Below, in pieces: positions 36,424 through 48,963 of a stretch of 64,000 bases of DNA. Position 1 is the stretch's first letter. Every line of letters starts with the position of its first letter. This DNA comes from Membranipora membranacea (lineage: Eukaryota > Bryozoa > Gymnolaemata > Cheilostomatida > Membraniporidae): assembly GCA_914767715.1 (NCBI GenBank), contig OU612067.1:31346162-31410161 (forward strand). The letters run 5' to 3'. A program made the position numbers and the translations under genes. The notes under the pieces were generated by a model. That model saw only the letters and a list, made by a program, of their open reading frames with translations, searched no databases and was not told the DNA's origin.

Positions 36424-38095
36424 TCAGCGGAGTGACACGGATATCCCAACTCTGGTCCTTCAACATGCTGTCACAGAATCCTCCATATCTATCTGATATT
36501 ATAGCTCACCTGGCGGAGCCCCTGAACGCTTATATGGACACGCTGCTCGTAGTGAAGATAGCGAGAGTACAGAAGAGAGAAGGACTAATCAGAGCTAGGC
36601 TGGCTGGAGCTCGAGCAGCTACAGGCAAAGTACTCACCTTCCTCGACTATCATATCGAGTGCTCCGAAGGTTAGATTAATAGATACAGTATTCTCAGGGC
36701 TTCACAGTAAATCTAAGTATGACCCTATTGCCCAGTCTTGCTTTCCCTTGAGTCTGCGATGAATCGAAGCGAGGCCATATGCAGGCAAGTTGGATCAATT
36801 ATAATTTGACCACTGGAGGATGGGTATGTATGGTTGGGTGAAGGGGGGTTTCGGTTTTTTCAATATGCATCTTTATGTTCAGCAGTATTGTTATTTGTAT
36901 TAGCTCAGATCTTTGATTATTGACCTAACATCTGTGGACATATCAAATCAGGGAGTTTGGTACAAGTTGTTATTAACTCCATCAAACTAATATACAACTT
37001 CCATGCATTTGTACAACAACTCTCAACCAGGTCTAGAAAAGGTATTAATGGGTTTGTACAATTATGAAGATTGTGATCAAGAATTTCTCTGCATGAGTAC
37101 ATAGGACAAATGGTCGTTGAGCACCAAAGATGGGTGATAATTAGGGTTTTCTTGTTCTTTGATTTTCAGGATGGCTAGAACCGCTGCTCAATGAAATCCA
37201 TAAAAACAAGACAACAGTTGTCACCTCTGTGATTGATGATACGACCCTAGAGTTCCACTGGGGCAGTGCTAACCACAACAGCTTAGGCGGGTTTGATTGG
37301 AATCTTCAGTTTGACTGGCACTCAATTCCTGAGAGAGAAAATAAACGATGAAATAATGAGGTAAGTTGACAGAGACTTACGAGTTAGGCTTCTCACAATT
37401 AAACGCATGCATTCCACCACCATATCGTTTCTTTGATCACATCATGTCTGTTTGTGCGCAGAGCCCCTATCTACTCTTGGATATGATATTTGCACTGTTT
37501 TCTGAGCGATTCTGGTACACACAACCCATTCCTGTTATTATTACTTTTATTGATGTTTCCACAAAAGTATGTTAGAAACAAAAGAAAGCATCAACTTGTC
37601 AATTTTTATGAATCTGTTAAACCTATCAAAAAAATGTTAAACCTATCAAAAAATGAGCAACAGTAATTAAACTTCAACACAATCGGGTTATTTTGCTTCA
37701 ATTTCACAGTACAAAAACAACAACTTGATCATTGCTTATTCAGTTTGCCTGTATTTGGGGTTGCCTCCTCTTGAACTCCTGGCAGCTGACCCGTAGAACA
37801 GAACCAATAGGCCAGCAAATTGCATTAATTTTGAGCAGACAATACCATATACATTTAATAGCTCAACCTGTGAATCAACACGATTTTCATTTTCTCGTTA
37901 CAGATAGTTCCGATCCACTCGCCTACAATGGCCGGCGGTCTGTTCTCTATGAATAATGGATATTTTATCGAGCTTGCTACGTACGACATTGGTATGTATA
38001 TCTGGGGAGGTGAGAATCTGGAGATGTCCTCAGGATATGGATGTGTGGTGGTATTCTAGAGATCTGGCTCTGCTCTCACGTCGAACATATATTCA
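36424..38095 (+). pseudogene. Polypeptide N-acetylgalactosaminyltransferase pseudogene
   Basis: Three exon-like blocks align in order with the GALNT catalytic domain. Block 1 (about 36424-36672): [16 protein letters not shown] and [14 protein letters not shown], which holds the DxH metal motif. Block 2 (37170-37360): WLEPLLNEIHKNKT, GGFDWNLQFDWHSIP. Block 3 (37903-38092): [27 protein letters not shown]. Defects: the LVDD-type segment expected in block 1 is missing; CGA to TGA at 37349-37351 after ENKR; and one base lost near 38034 shifts the FRIW-type region so the frame stops after VVVF. No lectin domain was found. GALNTs start mucin-type O-glycans in the Golgi; this copy should not. Confidence 0.75.
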
Positions 38096-38243
38096 GGTGT
38101 GAAACATTTAATTATTTCACATTACAGCGTACTTAGTTGTGTAGGAATCAGGTTTATAGTATCATCCTGGAGTCCTGAGTCTAATTTAGAAAACTGCTAT
38201 AAGAACTTTATCGACAGCATGTGGCCCAGTTTCAACTGATGTA

Positions 38244-38343
38244 CACTCAAAGTCGAGGTAGGTGGTACTAAAAAGGCACTATTTTGTATATACTATCATT
38301 AAAATAGTACCTTTTTAGTACCTCCCATCTCAACTGTGAGTGA
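38244..38343. repeat. ~100-bp hairpin repeat, MITE-like
   Basis: CACTCAAAGTCGAGGTAGGT..GTACTAAAAAGG on the left pairs with CCTTTTTAGTACCTCCCATC..CTGTGAGTG on the right around an AT-rich loop, leaving ends CACTCA/TGAGTG. No certain target-site duplication. Confidence 0.55.
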
Positions 38344-40262
38344 CAATGAGTTGAAACATGGGAGAACTGGAGATCAGAAGCACTAGTAGGCCAGATACGT
38401 TGGTCCAGACGGGAAAGCTGGCTGTGAATCGACTTTGATTTTACATGTATGTGTGTATATATTTATATGGCTGCTTAGTGTTTGGATTGTGATGAGAAAT
38501 TTACAGAGTTATGTTGTACGATGGCTCTGTTTTTTACGTTCGAATCACTTTTGTGAAGTGAATTTTCTAAAACTCTGACATTAGTGCAACAAATAACCCG
38601 ATCATCATCACTGGGTGCATTCAGGGTTTTTATTAAAACAACATTATCCATGCTTGCGTACATAGCCACAGCGTGTCTAGTTCGATTTGCTTTGTGAGCA
38701 GCATGTTGGCACTATCGATCACATACGGGGGGGGGGGGGGGGGGGGGGAAAGGTTCCCTGTTTGTTTTTATTCAATCAACAGCTGCTCATTTTTTATATC
38801 AGGCACAATGCTAAAACCTGTAACTTTCCTTCCGTGTGAATTTAGATTAGAATTTATAAGAATTATATCACACACTAAGCTATGTCTTAAAACCTTTGAG
38901 AAGGATTATTTACTTTGTTGGATGTAAGCTTGGTTGCTACACAACCAGTACTGTTAAGCCTGTATTACCACATGTATGACACATGGTTTTCACTGTTGCT
39001 TGCGTTGATCGGTGTTAAAAAAGTTCATGTTACTATGACACAAAATTCCAATAATACAAGAGAAGTTGACGATTTTGAGACACCCAATATTTGGCCGATT
39101 TTTTCTGAGACCAAATCGATTGCAGTGATTGTTCGCCAGGCCATCAATAGATATTTTGAAATAATTAAAAGTATTTATAGCTGTCCTTGATGTGTTGATG
39201 TAGTTTGATGGTGCATGACTGCCTACTGTACCTTGGTTATTCAGTATTTATCTTCAAGACCAAACTAAATTCAACTAAGATGCATTGCATAGGCTGCCAC
39301 CAGAGTAATTTAGGGTACTGATTGATGTTCTCAAAGATATTACATATCAATTTATTATTCCAGGCAACAAGAACATACAGAGTACAGTAAAGTACGGAGC
39401 TCAAATGTAGAAGATCTAAACAAGAATTATGACAATTGGAATGAATTACCCTGAAGATTAACAGAAGAAAATTGTAATTATGTGCGTAAAAAGAATAAAA
39501 AAAATCACCCAGCAAATAAAGCAGCATTTGATATTATTATATAACTTTTGAAATCGTAGCTTTGGAATAGAAAAATGTAGATAAGAGATGATAAGGTAAA
39601 AGGTATAAAATAAAATCAATTGTCTCAACAGTCTGGGGATTATTTCCATTAAATCTGAAAGGCTCTGATACATAATGCTACACAATCTTTAAATAGGAAC
39701 TCAACTTGACAAAGGAGGTATAAAAATAATATAAAGCATCATCTCTACTTTTGTTGTCAACATGTCCAATCATCTATCATCCTTGATCATGATTGGTGAT
39801 GAACATATGTCTGCAGTCTGCAGTATGCTTAGGTATGATTAAAAGGTTTAATGATCAGTAAACAAGGGTTTGAATATTGCCAAACAAGAGCGATCTCATG
39901 TACTACTTGGAAGAACTTGACGGAGAACACAATATATTCAACACACAACTGTTTGGTTGGGGGAGGGTAGTGGTTAGTTAACATAATCCTCAGAGAACCG
40001 GTCACATACGCCAATCATTATTCCACATAGACCGCTAGACATTTTTTACTGATAGAATACAACTAAAGAATTGGTTTGGATGATAATTTTCCACTCAGCA
40101 TAGCTCCCCTCCATGTTCAACTGTTTATTCGAAGGTATGGGCAAGAAGTTTAAGACCAGGTAAATAAAGGAGTTTGGAAGACTAGTAGCAAACGCCCCTG
40201 CCCCTGATTCTGCCCCTGACCCTAAACCTGCCTCAGACCTTGCCCTTATTCTTGCCCTTGCT
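38344..40262. other. No gene recognised; poly-G tract
   Basis: Downstream of both the GALNT relic and the TRPV-like gene. It contains an ~18-base G run (38728-38748) and AT-rich sequence. At 40195-40262 a short CCTGACCCT / CTTGCCCTTG purine-pyrimidine repeat abuts the channel's stop codon. Confidence 0.3.
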
Positions 40263-43200
40263 CTAATTCTTGCCCTTGCTCTTTGTTGTTGTCTGTGGTT
40301 TTGTGTCCTCAGTTTGAGTGTACTGATCATGATGAAGAAAATATTCATATTCTTTTTCGTCAATCTTGGGATCAACCATTGATGTGACTTCTAAATATAC
40401 CCTGGATAGGGGTTTATCGCCTGGATGTGAATGACCTGATTGATGATGCTGGCGGGTGAGAGTGGGTGGTACTTCTGAGTCAACCTGGCACCCAATTTGA
40501 GCTCGTTTCTGTTTTCTTGCTTTTCCTATCTTGGAACGAAATTTGGGATGAAGATTCGATTCAATAAAGAGAATTATTCCAAGCTTTTGGAGATGCCACT
40601 GGCTCTGCCGATGAGATGATACCCTTGCACAAGTTTCAGAGAGTAATGCGATGACCATATTAAGTAGTAAGATGTATGTCATAGCAAGGTAAACTATGTA
40701 CAATATAACAGCCATTGCTGGAAATGTCGCTCCATCTCTGACATCCACCTCAGAAAGCCCAAGAGTCAACAAAAACATTGTGAACATTGAGCTTCGCATT
40801 GTGCTGAACTCAGCAATCTTTGATGAAAATTGGAATAGAATAGCCATAGCTCCAGAGAAGGGAATGAGGAGTACAAGGTACATCACAACAAATCGAGCAA
40901 TATCAACAAAGGCTAACTGCATAATGACAGTGAAGAAGCTGAACGGTTTCAAAGCTCTAGTAAAGAACATCAGAAATGACCAACCAAGCACAAGCCCGAT
41001 CGTTTGAGGAATATGAGCTGAGGTACTGTTTACATAGTATGGAGGGTAGCTTGCAAGTGTGAATAACCCATAGAAGATCAGGAGGCCTCTGTAGCAGCTG
41101 TTGCCTACTGGGTTGATGGCTAGTGAGCCTGCAGGAGCATGACGGAAAATCATAAGATGAATCAGTCTACACATCTGATAGAGCTCTTGGAAAAGTAGAT
41201 AGCTTACATAGATCAGATAGAGGATGAGAAATATGTCAACTACAACCCAGTTTTGAGGAAACAAGGCGGACGAATCTCTTGTGGCGTTTTGTTCAGGCCT
41301 GATGAGAACTATTGCCAGTAGGGAAGCAGAATAATCACCTCTGTTATTGATTGGTACAATTGCCAAAGTGTATAAAACCATCATAATCAAATGGAGAAGA
41401 GCCCAACCAAGATACCAGCATTTGTACACATCCCACTTCTTCCTGATGAGATCCAACACCGGAGACAACTCAGTAAATTGGAAATATTCCTCATGGCTGT
41501 TTGCCATGATAATTTCTAGTACAGAATCTTTCTTACAACTAGAACTATCTATTTCTGTGATGTCATAGTTATAGATATTAGAAATGCCCTCAACTGCATT
41601 AATATGCCTATATACATTAGGTGTATTGACTAATAGTTTGAACATCTTATGGCATCTCAACTTAGCTGATAGAAGAAGTGGGGTGAGCCCGTCATTGTTC
41701 TTCTGATACAACAGCGCGGTGACATACTTCTCCTTTCTTCTCTGTGAATCTTTTTTTTTAACACATTCATCACGTAGGAACTTGAACATTTGGATCACAG
41801 ACTTGAGTTTACTTTCGCTAGCTCTACATCCTTCCTTTGATGCCATCTAAAATGGTAACATGATATTTCACAACCTATCCGTGATATACACAGTGGGCAG
41901 CCTGGTAAACTAATCGGCAAACATGATTTACTATTTCAATCTTCAACATTAAAGGCTAATTGACAAGGAATGGTTAAGAGACTAATGGAGGCCATATTCG
42001 GAATATCCATGCTCAATCACATCTCTCCACCATTTTCAAGGGATAGGTATCATATTCGAGAGCGTTTTGCAAATAATGTGTAAAAAACTAGTTAGATGGA
42101 GAAAAATCTGAAAATTCGGTGCTGTTGATAGAGTTCAATGTTGATCGTATTGAGCATTATGTGAACTAGTTTTAGTTATTTTTGGGCACATAGACTTTTA
42201 TAGCTGGCTAAAGACACTCCAAACATACTTCTCTATGAGCTCATGTGAGGGTTTAGAAACTAAAGGACTAGAGCAAGAGCTTGATTAGATACTAGAAAAC
42301 TATTTGTTGCATTTCAATGCAATTTGTCACACCACTGGATGGCACTGCAGAGGGATAAAAATTGGAGAGTAAATGTAATGAAGCATGGTGTGGTGATACC
42401 AAATCTGGAAACCATTAGTCTATCAACCCATTCCTGGTCTTCCAATATAGAAGAAAAACAAAGCTCTGGAAAGAATAGCCTTACAAACATGCAATCAAAA
42501 AGGGCTGTCTCAATTACCCCTGCAACACAAATTCTCCTTCATAAAAGTCCAAATAAAATTATTTTATAAGCTATTTCACACTAAGGCCTCTTTAATGCCA
42601 ATTATATATGTATTTTGGTTCACCTACCCTTATTAAACTGTGGAAAACATTGTCCCCTCTTGTGTTCTGTGCCTCTATGGATGCATTGAATTTGTCAAGA
42701 ATGTTGATGATATCATAGTCTCCATTCCAAGCAGCCATCGATAAAGGCAGCTCAGCTTCATAGCATGTGTCAGTCATTGTTGGATCGAGCTTTGAGTCCA
42801 CTGGCAGATGTAGTAGTTTGTCAACTTGGATCCCTCCTAACACTACTGCTTCATCTGGTGTTATCCGGTCTGAACCTTTGAAAACTGGCTGCTTGATTGC
42901 TTTCAAGAGTCTTTCCGTAGCTACAACATAGTAAATACCGATGTCCTTTGAAATTATCAAAACAATATACAAGGTCAAGCTTATACTTTGGTTGTTTGAT
43001 TTTTGATTTGATTTTGGTCTATCATTTGCATCAAATAAGTAGATGCAGAAGCTTTTACAGAGATGAACCATTATTAGAATCCAAAGCTTTTTTTTTGTAT
43101 CTTCTGAACTTGACATGCTTGTCGTCTGGTGAATTTTTGTTTTGCATCATCATATAATGGTATTAATAATAATGATAATAATATAGCGCCAGTAGTGGAT

Positions 43201-46200
43201 TGGCCTTAACCGGGATCCACTAATATCGGCTTGGTGCCCGACGCTTCGCTGGACCTAAGGGAGAAAATCCTGACAGAAAATCCCTACTGCTGAGTGGGTA
43301 AGATTTTTCAATCATCAGCTAAGGGATCCAGCCCCGACAGAAACCGGATAAGGGAGCCAACCCTGACAGAAAACAAACTCATATCTCATGATGAATACAA
43401 CAAGTACAATACAGTAATGGTGTGAATGAGAGGGAGAGCTATGCTCGATCTGTCTCGCCCGGCAGGCCACCTGTGGTGAACCAGTCAGGAGTCGGTCGTC
43501 ATTCTACTGCTGGCGAAGTGAGACCAGCAACTCAGCGAATGAGCTATACTAGGGAAGATAACATCAAAATTATGGAGTGCTACTACTCTAGTGAGCCAAT
43601 GAGGAGAGGATAAATGTCTAGGATGGCAAAGATAATATGGCAAGATCGAGGGGGATTTGAACTCACGGAGAACAGACTAGCGATGCAGGCAAGGACGATT
43701 ATCAGAAAGGAATGGCTTACAAAGGAGGAATTGGATGAGATCAGGATAAGAGAGACTGAAGATCAGGGAGCAACGGCAATGGAAGAAGGACAGAGGACTG
43801 TTGAAGTGATACCACCAAGTGTACTAGAACGCATTTACCAAGGTTATGGAAGAGAATATGACCATCCAGTGAGACAAGAAGACATCATGACAGAGAGCAG
43901 ATTATCAGATGAGAAAAGGTAATTAGTTGAGAAAATCAAGATACAGAGAGGAAGGCTGCAGAGGGGTAGAGAAAAGTTGACTAACATAAGGCATATAGAC
44001 AGAAGGAAGATAGTGGAAGAACTAAGCAAGATCAATGATCAGAATTTTTACCCAGGATATAAGGATGAAGTTCGGAATACAGAAGTGTGCTACAGTAGTG
44101 ATGAAGAGAGGGAAACGTGAACAGGATGAGGGGATATTGTTACCTGATGGAGAGCTGATGAAAGGCTTAGGAGAACAGGACCACAGGTACTTGGGGGTGC
44201 TGGAAGCTGGCGACGTAAAAATGAAAGAGATGAAGGAGAAAGCATAAGACAAATGAGAGTATAAGGGAGGAGGCCAAAATAGAAGCGATTGCAATAGGTA
44301 TGAGGAGGAGATGTCTTCAATGGTATGGACATGTACGCAGGAGAGATAGGGAGGAAGATATTAGAATGGTGGCTGAGATGAGAATACAGGGAAAGAGAAA
44401 GAGAGGCCAAAGAAAAGATGGATGGATACAGCGAAGGATGACATGCTGAGATGGGGCCTCTCAGATGAAGATGTTGAGGATAGAATCAGATGGCATTCTC
44501 TGATAGAACTTGGTGCCCTGCAGGACCGCCACCCATCCCGGAACACGGCGGACTAGGTGAGAAGGTGAGAATGAAGGATAAAGTAAGGAAAGAGTTTTAC
44601 AGAAGATTAAGACTACTATTGGAATCAAAGCTTAATGGAGGAAACGTCATCAAAACAGTAAACACATGGGCGGTTGCTGTCCTCAGATACTCTGGAGGAA
44701 TATATGACTGGAAAAAGGTAGAGGTTGCGGTTATGGACAGAAAAACCAGAAAACTGATGACTATAAACAGGGCGCTACACCCGAGGACAAATGTGGCAAG
44801 GCTGTATTTGGCAAGAAATGAAGGAGGAAGAGGATTGAGATCAGTGGAAGAAACCATCAGGACAGAAGAACACGTACTATCGGATTATGTAAAACATGAC
44901 AACAAAAGACTCAACAGATACCTAAAGAGTTTTGAGAAGAAAGAAACCAAACGAAAGAATGAAGACCACAAGATGGAGGAGAAACAGCAGTAATGGAAGA
45001 ACAAAGCATTACATGGAAAGTACACAAAGATAGCAGATCGAAAAGACACCAAGAAAACGTACAAGTGGATAAGAAATGGCTACATGAAGAAAGAAACAGA
45101 AGGACTACTCATGGCTGCACAGGATCAGGCTTTACCAACACGGTGGAAGAAAGTACATATTATAGAGAAACGAGGAGGTACAGCACTGTGTAGACTGTGT
45201 AATGAGCGAGAAGAGACCATGTTTCATATACTCAGTGAGTGTCCAAAAATAGCACAAAGGGAGTTTAAGAAACGGCATGACAAGGTGGCATAACTGATTC
45301 ATCAGAATTTGTGCAAGAGATACCAACTAGAACACGGGAGAAACTGGTACGAACATCAGGCAGAGAGCGTGACAGAAAATAAGAAAGCAAAGATCCTGTT
45401 GGACTTTACAATTCAAACAGACCACATCATACAAGCCCGCAGGCCAGACACCGCTGTGCAAGACAAAGAAATCAACTTCATTGAATCATTGATATAGCCG
45501 TCCCAGGAGATGCAAGAGTCACAGAAAAGGAGAGGGAGAAGGTGGAAAAATATCAGGATCTGGCGAGAGAAATAAGAAAAATATGGAACACATCAGTGAC
45601 AGTTATACCAATCATGGTAGATGCACAGGAGCTGTGGATAACCTACATGAACAATTGGAGATGCTGGAGATAGAAAAGAAGGAAGTAGACAGAGTGCAGT
45701 TCTCTGCCCTACTAGGAGCGGCAAGAACACTGAGAAAGGTGTTGGATATCCCAGGTTAGGGGTCCTAACCCGATACCAACATATCACCGCTGAGGAAATC
45801 AACAAGGAACATAATATAATAATAATAACCTGAGGTTTAAAACTACACATAATTCTCGCAACTTCACATAAATACAACCCAATGTCGTCAAGATTAAAAG
45901 CCAATTCAACATTACTCACTTTCCCGTAACCTTAAAAGAAAGGTCCAATAAACTTTCGGCTTCCTACCTTTGACATTTCGTAGTGCAACAGCTAAATGGA
46001 CGATTGTTTCTTTTGGATGGAATTCAGCGTCGCATCCTTTTCGTGGAAAAGTTCTCAGTAGTAGTTCAGGGCAGATTTCGATGACAAGATCTAATTGTTT
46101 GCAATAACTTTCCTCAGCTTCTTCTACAATACAAGGACAAAGAGGGCTATGAAAACAAGCAGCAAGCAATCCCTAATCTCAGCATTTCGAACTTGATATC

Positions 46201-46544
46201 CCCTCAAAGCATGTCCCCTTGCGGAATAACCCCAGAGGTTCACAATCAGCAATTCATCATGTGGCCTGCGAGTATTGCAAGCTCAGACGGTCCTAAGCCC
46301 GGATACACATACGAAATCCATAGCATTATCATGTTACTTACTTGCCATTTTCCTTAGGACAGAATGCTTCAGAATCTCATCTCCAGGTTTGAACTTTTTG
46401 TCAGCTATGTTAAATTTTTTATACTCAGCCCACTCTAAGAGTACTTTGAGGTTTTTGGATCCATTTTTTGCTGCTTTTTTCAATTCCTCGCCGAATAGAT
46501 CATATTTATGATTTTTGAGCAAATCCGTGTATTTTGGATCTGGC
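40263..46544 (-). CDS. TRPV-like cation channel with ankyrin repeats (5' end missing)
   Basis: Four exons join with matching phases: 46544-46342, 46123-45968, 42920-42628 and 41846-40263. The first three hold ankyrin-like helices (ELPLSMAAWNGDYDIINIL; GDNVFHSLIR). The last exon starts with NNDGLTPLLLSAKLR and YDITEIDSS ... VLEIIMANS, the TRPV pre-S1 signature. Then come six hydrophobic segments, a pore stretch SMFTMFLLTLGLSEVDV, S6 with YILLLNMVIALLSET, and a TRP-helix-like WHLQKLGIILFIES. The tail is basic and Thr-rich and ends at TAG. The selectivity filter is LGLSEV rather than the vertebrate GMGD. The product should be a plasma-membrane, non-selective cation channel. The ATG-containing exon lies further upstream and was not found. 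An R2-like LINE sits in the intron 45967-42921. Confidence 0.8.
41850..42620. other. Intron of the TRPV-like gene; no repeat recognised
   Basis: AT-rich intron between the last two recognised exons. Its acceptor (CCATTTTAG) and donor (GTAGGT) are visible on the minus strand. Nothing else was identified. Confidence 0.4.
43170..45830 (+). mobile_element. R2-like LINE, internally deleted, in a TRPV-like gene intron
   Basis: Antisense to the host gene. It begins near an ATAATAATGATAATAAT run, followed by GCGCCAGTAGTGGATTGGCC and repeated CCGACAGAAA / CTGACAGAAA leader units. N-terminal coding: YTREDNIKIMECYYSSEPMR, with TAA at 43611-43613 where the family normally continues, then MSRMAKIIWQDRGG. 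C-terminal coding: RMKFGIQKCATVVMK, then LNGGNVIKTVNTWAVAVLRY, RKTRKLMTINRALHPR and NEGGRGLRSVEET. The tail near 45767 ends in GGGTCCTAACCCGATACC and an A/T-rich ATAATAATAA. The RT catalytic core between is deleted. The copy is inactive. Confidence 0.75.
44248..44560 (+). mobile_element. Second LINE 3' end nested inside the R2-like LINE
   Basis: Between two consecutive pieces of the R2-like frame (ending MKEMKEKA and resuming KVRMKDKVRKEFYRR) lies about 310 bases of a different LINE: CLQWYGHVRRRDREED, MRIQGKRKRGQRK and VEDRIRWHSLIELGA. These are the WYGHVxR...KRxRGRP...WRxxV motifs at the C-terminus of another RT family. It ends with GGTGAGAAGGTGAGAA. This dates it after the R2-like insertion. 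Confidence 0.6.
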
Positions 46545-46550
46545 CTGCAT

Positions 46551-47070
46551 CAAAACAAAAGATTATTGTTAACAACTTACATTGGCTTTGTTTTAAAACT
46601 TAGTGGCCTGCTATATATAAAGTGTGAGATGTCTAATTTAAAGCCTGTTAATACAAAATTCCTGCTAATTCAGAGTGTGGTCCCAGCTCAGCCAACGGTT
46701 TTACAAACCCGTCTACTCTGATCAAGGAAGAATGTAACTCCTTGTTCATATGTTTGTTTTTGACAAAGCTGAAAAAGCGAGTGATCATGAACCCTATTTA
46801 GCACCCCAAACAAGGCTGCCAACCCTGCTTATCCAATTTAACCGTTACTATATTGACACTTTGCATAGCACAAAACAAAAAATAAAAATGTTTCTCTATG
46901 TTAGAAAAGTCTGTCAGCTCCCTTGAACATGCCTCTGTTGAAAATTCCGTGAGTTGGCACCTTTGTTATGAGTAAATTCTATAATTAGAAACAATTTTTT
47001 GGGTCCCCTGGAGTCTGGATTAAGTGCCTTAGATCACATTACATTACATCATTTGTACTTTGTGAAAGTA
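46551..47070. other. Upstream intron or flank; nothing recognised
   Basis: The first exons of the TRPV-like gene should lie here or further right on the minus strand, but no matching frame with an ATG was found. Confidence 0.3.
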
Positions 47071-47077
47071 TAATGTT

Positions 47078-47331
47078 ATCTGGTTAGCCTAGTGGTTAGC
47101 AAGTTGGATCATCGATCTGACGGCTGGGGTTCGATTCCTGTGCATATCCACTGGTGTTACCTGAGAAGCCGAGTTCGGTAGGGTGTTCCAATGAGTACCA
47201 GCGCTTCATGCAATGTAGATTCTCATTAGTCAGAGTTGGCTATGGAGTGCTTGGACCCAGTGACCGCTTAGATTTACCCATTGTGGCTTACAATAAGCGG
47301 TATATAAATGAACTCATTATTATTATATTAT
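47078..47331 (+). mobile_element. tRNA-derived SINE
   Basis: The head carries a perfect RNA polymerase III A box (TAGCCTAGTGG, 47085-47095) and B box (GGTTCGATTCC, 47128-47138) at tRNA-like spacing. A conserved body follows (ACCTGAGAAGCCGAGTTCGG), and the 3' end reads AAGCGGTATATAAATGAACTC with an ATTATTATTATATTA tail. The AGCGxTATATAAA plus ATT-repeat tail is typical of SINEs that borrow the LINE machinery. No tRNA function is implied. Confidence 0.8.
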
Positions 47332-47741
47332 ATTCAAGGGATTGGGCCGTCAGATATCCTAATTCAGCTGAGTAGTTTTAAAATTAGAATTGAGTATATT
47401 GGATTATATCTCCTACCTTGGAGGAGCAATTGTGTAATGTGTTTGTATGCTCCTTGTGACGGTATTCATCTTTGATCCCTCTTCATTCCCTGTTAGTTCA
47501 TCCTTGTTTGTTGACGATGAACTAGAAATATTTACAAAATGCTGAGATGCTAAAATATTTAGTCACATCAGTATTGATATTGTTTTGATAATAATAATTA
47601 TTGCATCATCTAGACACAAGTTTTCCAGGGCGTATTTATCAAAAACAGTTAAAGGCTAACCCTTTTGCCCTTATCAAAAAAGTTCATTGCTGTTCATAAA
47701 ATATGAATATCAGATGTAAACAGTTATGTAGTAATAAATGC
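47140..47741 (+). repeat. Tandem duplication, copy 1 (SINE body plus flank)
   Basis: Runs from GTGCATATCCACTGG in the SINE to GTAGTAATAAATGC. It is repeated at 47768-48346 with about 27 AT-rich bases between the copies. Confidence 0.85.
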
Positions 47742-47767
47742 ATAGATTTAAATCTTTTTAAATCTAG

Positions 47768-48346
47768 GTGCATATCCACTGGTGTTACCTGAGAAGCCAA
47801 GTTCGGTAGGGTGTTCCAATGAGTACCAGCGCTTTATGCAATGTAGATTCTCATTAGTCAGAGTTGGCTATGGAGTGCTTGGACTCAGTGACCGCTTAGA
47901 TTTACCCATTGTGGCTTATATTAAGCGGTATATAAATGAACTCATTATTATTATATTAAATTCAAGGGATTGGGCCGTCAGATATCCTAATTCAGCAGAG
48001 TAGTTTTAAAATTAGAATTGATTATATTGGATTATATCTCCTACCTTGGATCCATTGTGTAATGTGATTGTTCGCTCCTTGTGAGGCTATTCATCTGTTA
48101 GTTCATCCTTGTTTGTTTATGATGAACTAGAAATATTTACAAAATGCTGAGATGCTAAAATATTTAGTCACATCAGTATTGATATTGTTTTGATAATAAT
48201 AATTATTGCATCATCTAGACACAAGTTTTCCAGGGCGTATTTATCAAAAACAGTTAAAGGCTAACCCTTTTGCCCTTATCAAAAAAGTTCATTGCTGTTC
48301 ATAAAATATGAATATCAGATGTAAACAGTTATGTAGTAATAAATGC
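47768..48346 (+). repeat. Tandem duplication, copy 2 (SINE without its tRNA head)
   Basis: Copy of 47140-47741 with a few substitutions and a small deletion around 48060-48090. It starts exactly after the B box, so this copy has lost the polymerase III promoter and arose by duplication, not by retrotransposition. Confidence 0.85.
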
Positions 48347-48963
48347 CAATCAACAGTCAAGGGCATTTTCAAGCAATACTTTAGTGGCAGAATTAATTGT
48401 ATTCAACGATGTACAATAAATGTGGCTTATAATATTATGGCTTTAGTGACAGCTGAAATGAAATTCATTTCTTTTGGCCAGCTAGTGTGCTGAATATAAT
48501 ATAACTTTTGGTAAATGTACACTTATTTAAAGTGGAGAATTGTCGAATCTGGCTCAAAAATGCTTTGCAGAGGAGTGTCGTGAAAAGATACACATCTAAA
48601 CAGAATCAATATGTTTGACAGAATAAGAAGGCTTACCTTTAGATATCAGATTTTGGTGAAGAGCTGGTAACAACTGCCATGCAGTTTAAGAAGATGGAGC
48701 TGATGCAACCTTAAATAATGTCCACCTCAACCTCTAAAAACTGTTAAATAGTGTCTCTCAAATCTTTACGCATTGAGAAACATTTTAGCAATGAGTGCTT
48801 ATGCCGATTAAAGTACATTATGAAATATTCGTATTTCTATTGACAATTTTTATTGGTACTTTGATTGGTCCTAAGGTGACGACAGTATTAACCTACAAGC
48901 AATTGTTTATTCCATGCCTAGCAACTCATATCATGTACTATTAATACTGCTGCAAACACAAGT
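48347..48963. other. No gene recognised
   Basis: AT-rich sequence between two duplicated regions. No coding or structural signal found. Confidence 0.3.

Noticed and set aside
38728-38748. Poly-G run as a G-quadruplex regulator
   Set aside because: A single homopolymer in non-coding flank with no gene start nearby; it is also a common assembly artefact.
47085-47138. Functional tRNA gene
   Set aside because: A and B boxes are good, but no acceptor stem or anticodon arm can be folded and the sequence continues into a SINE body.
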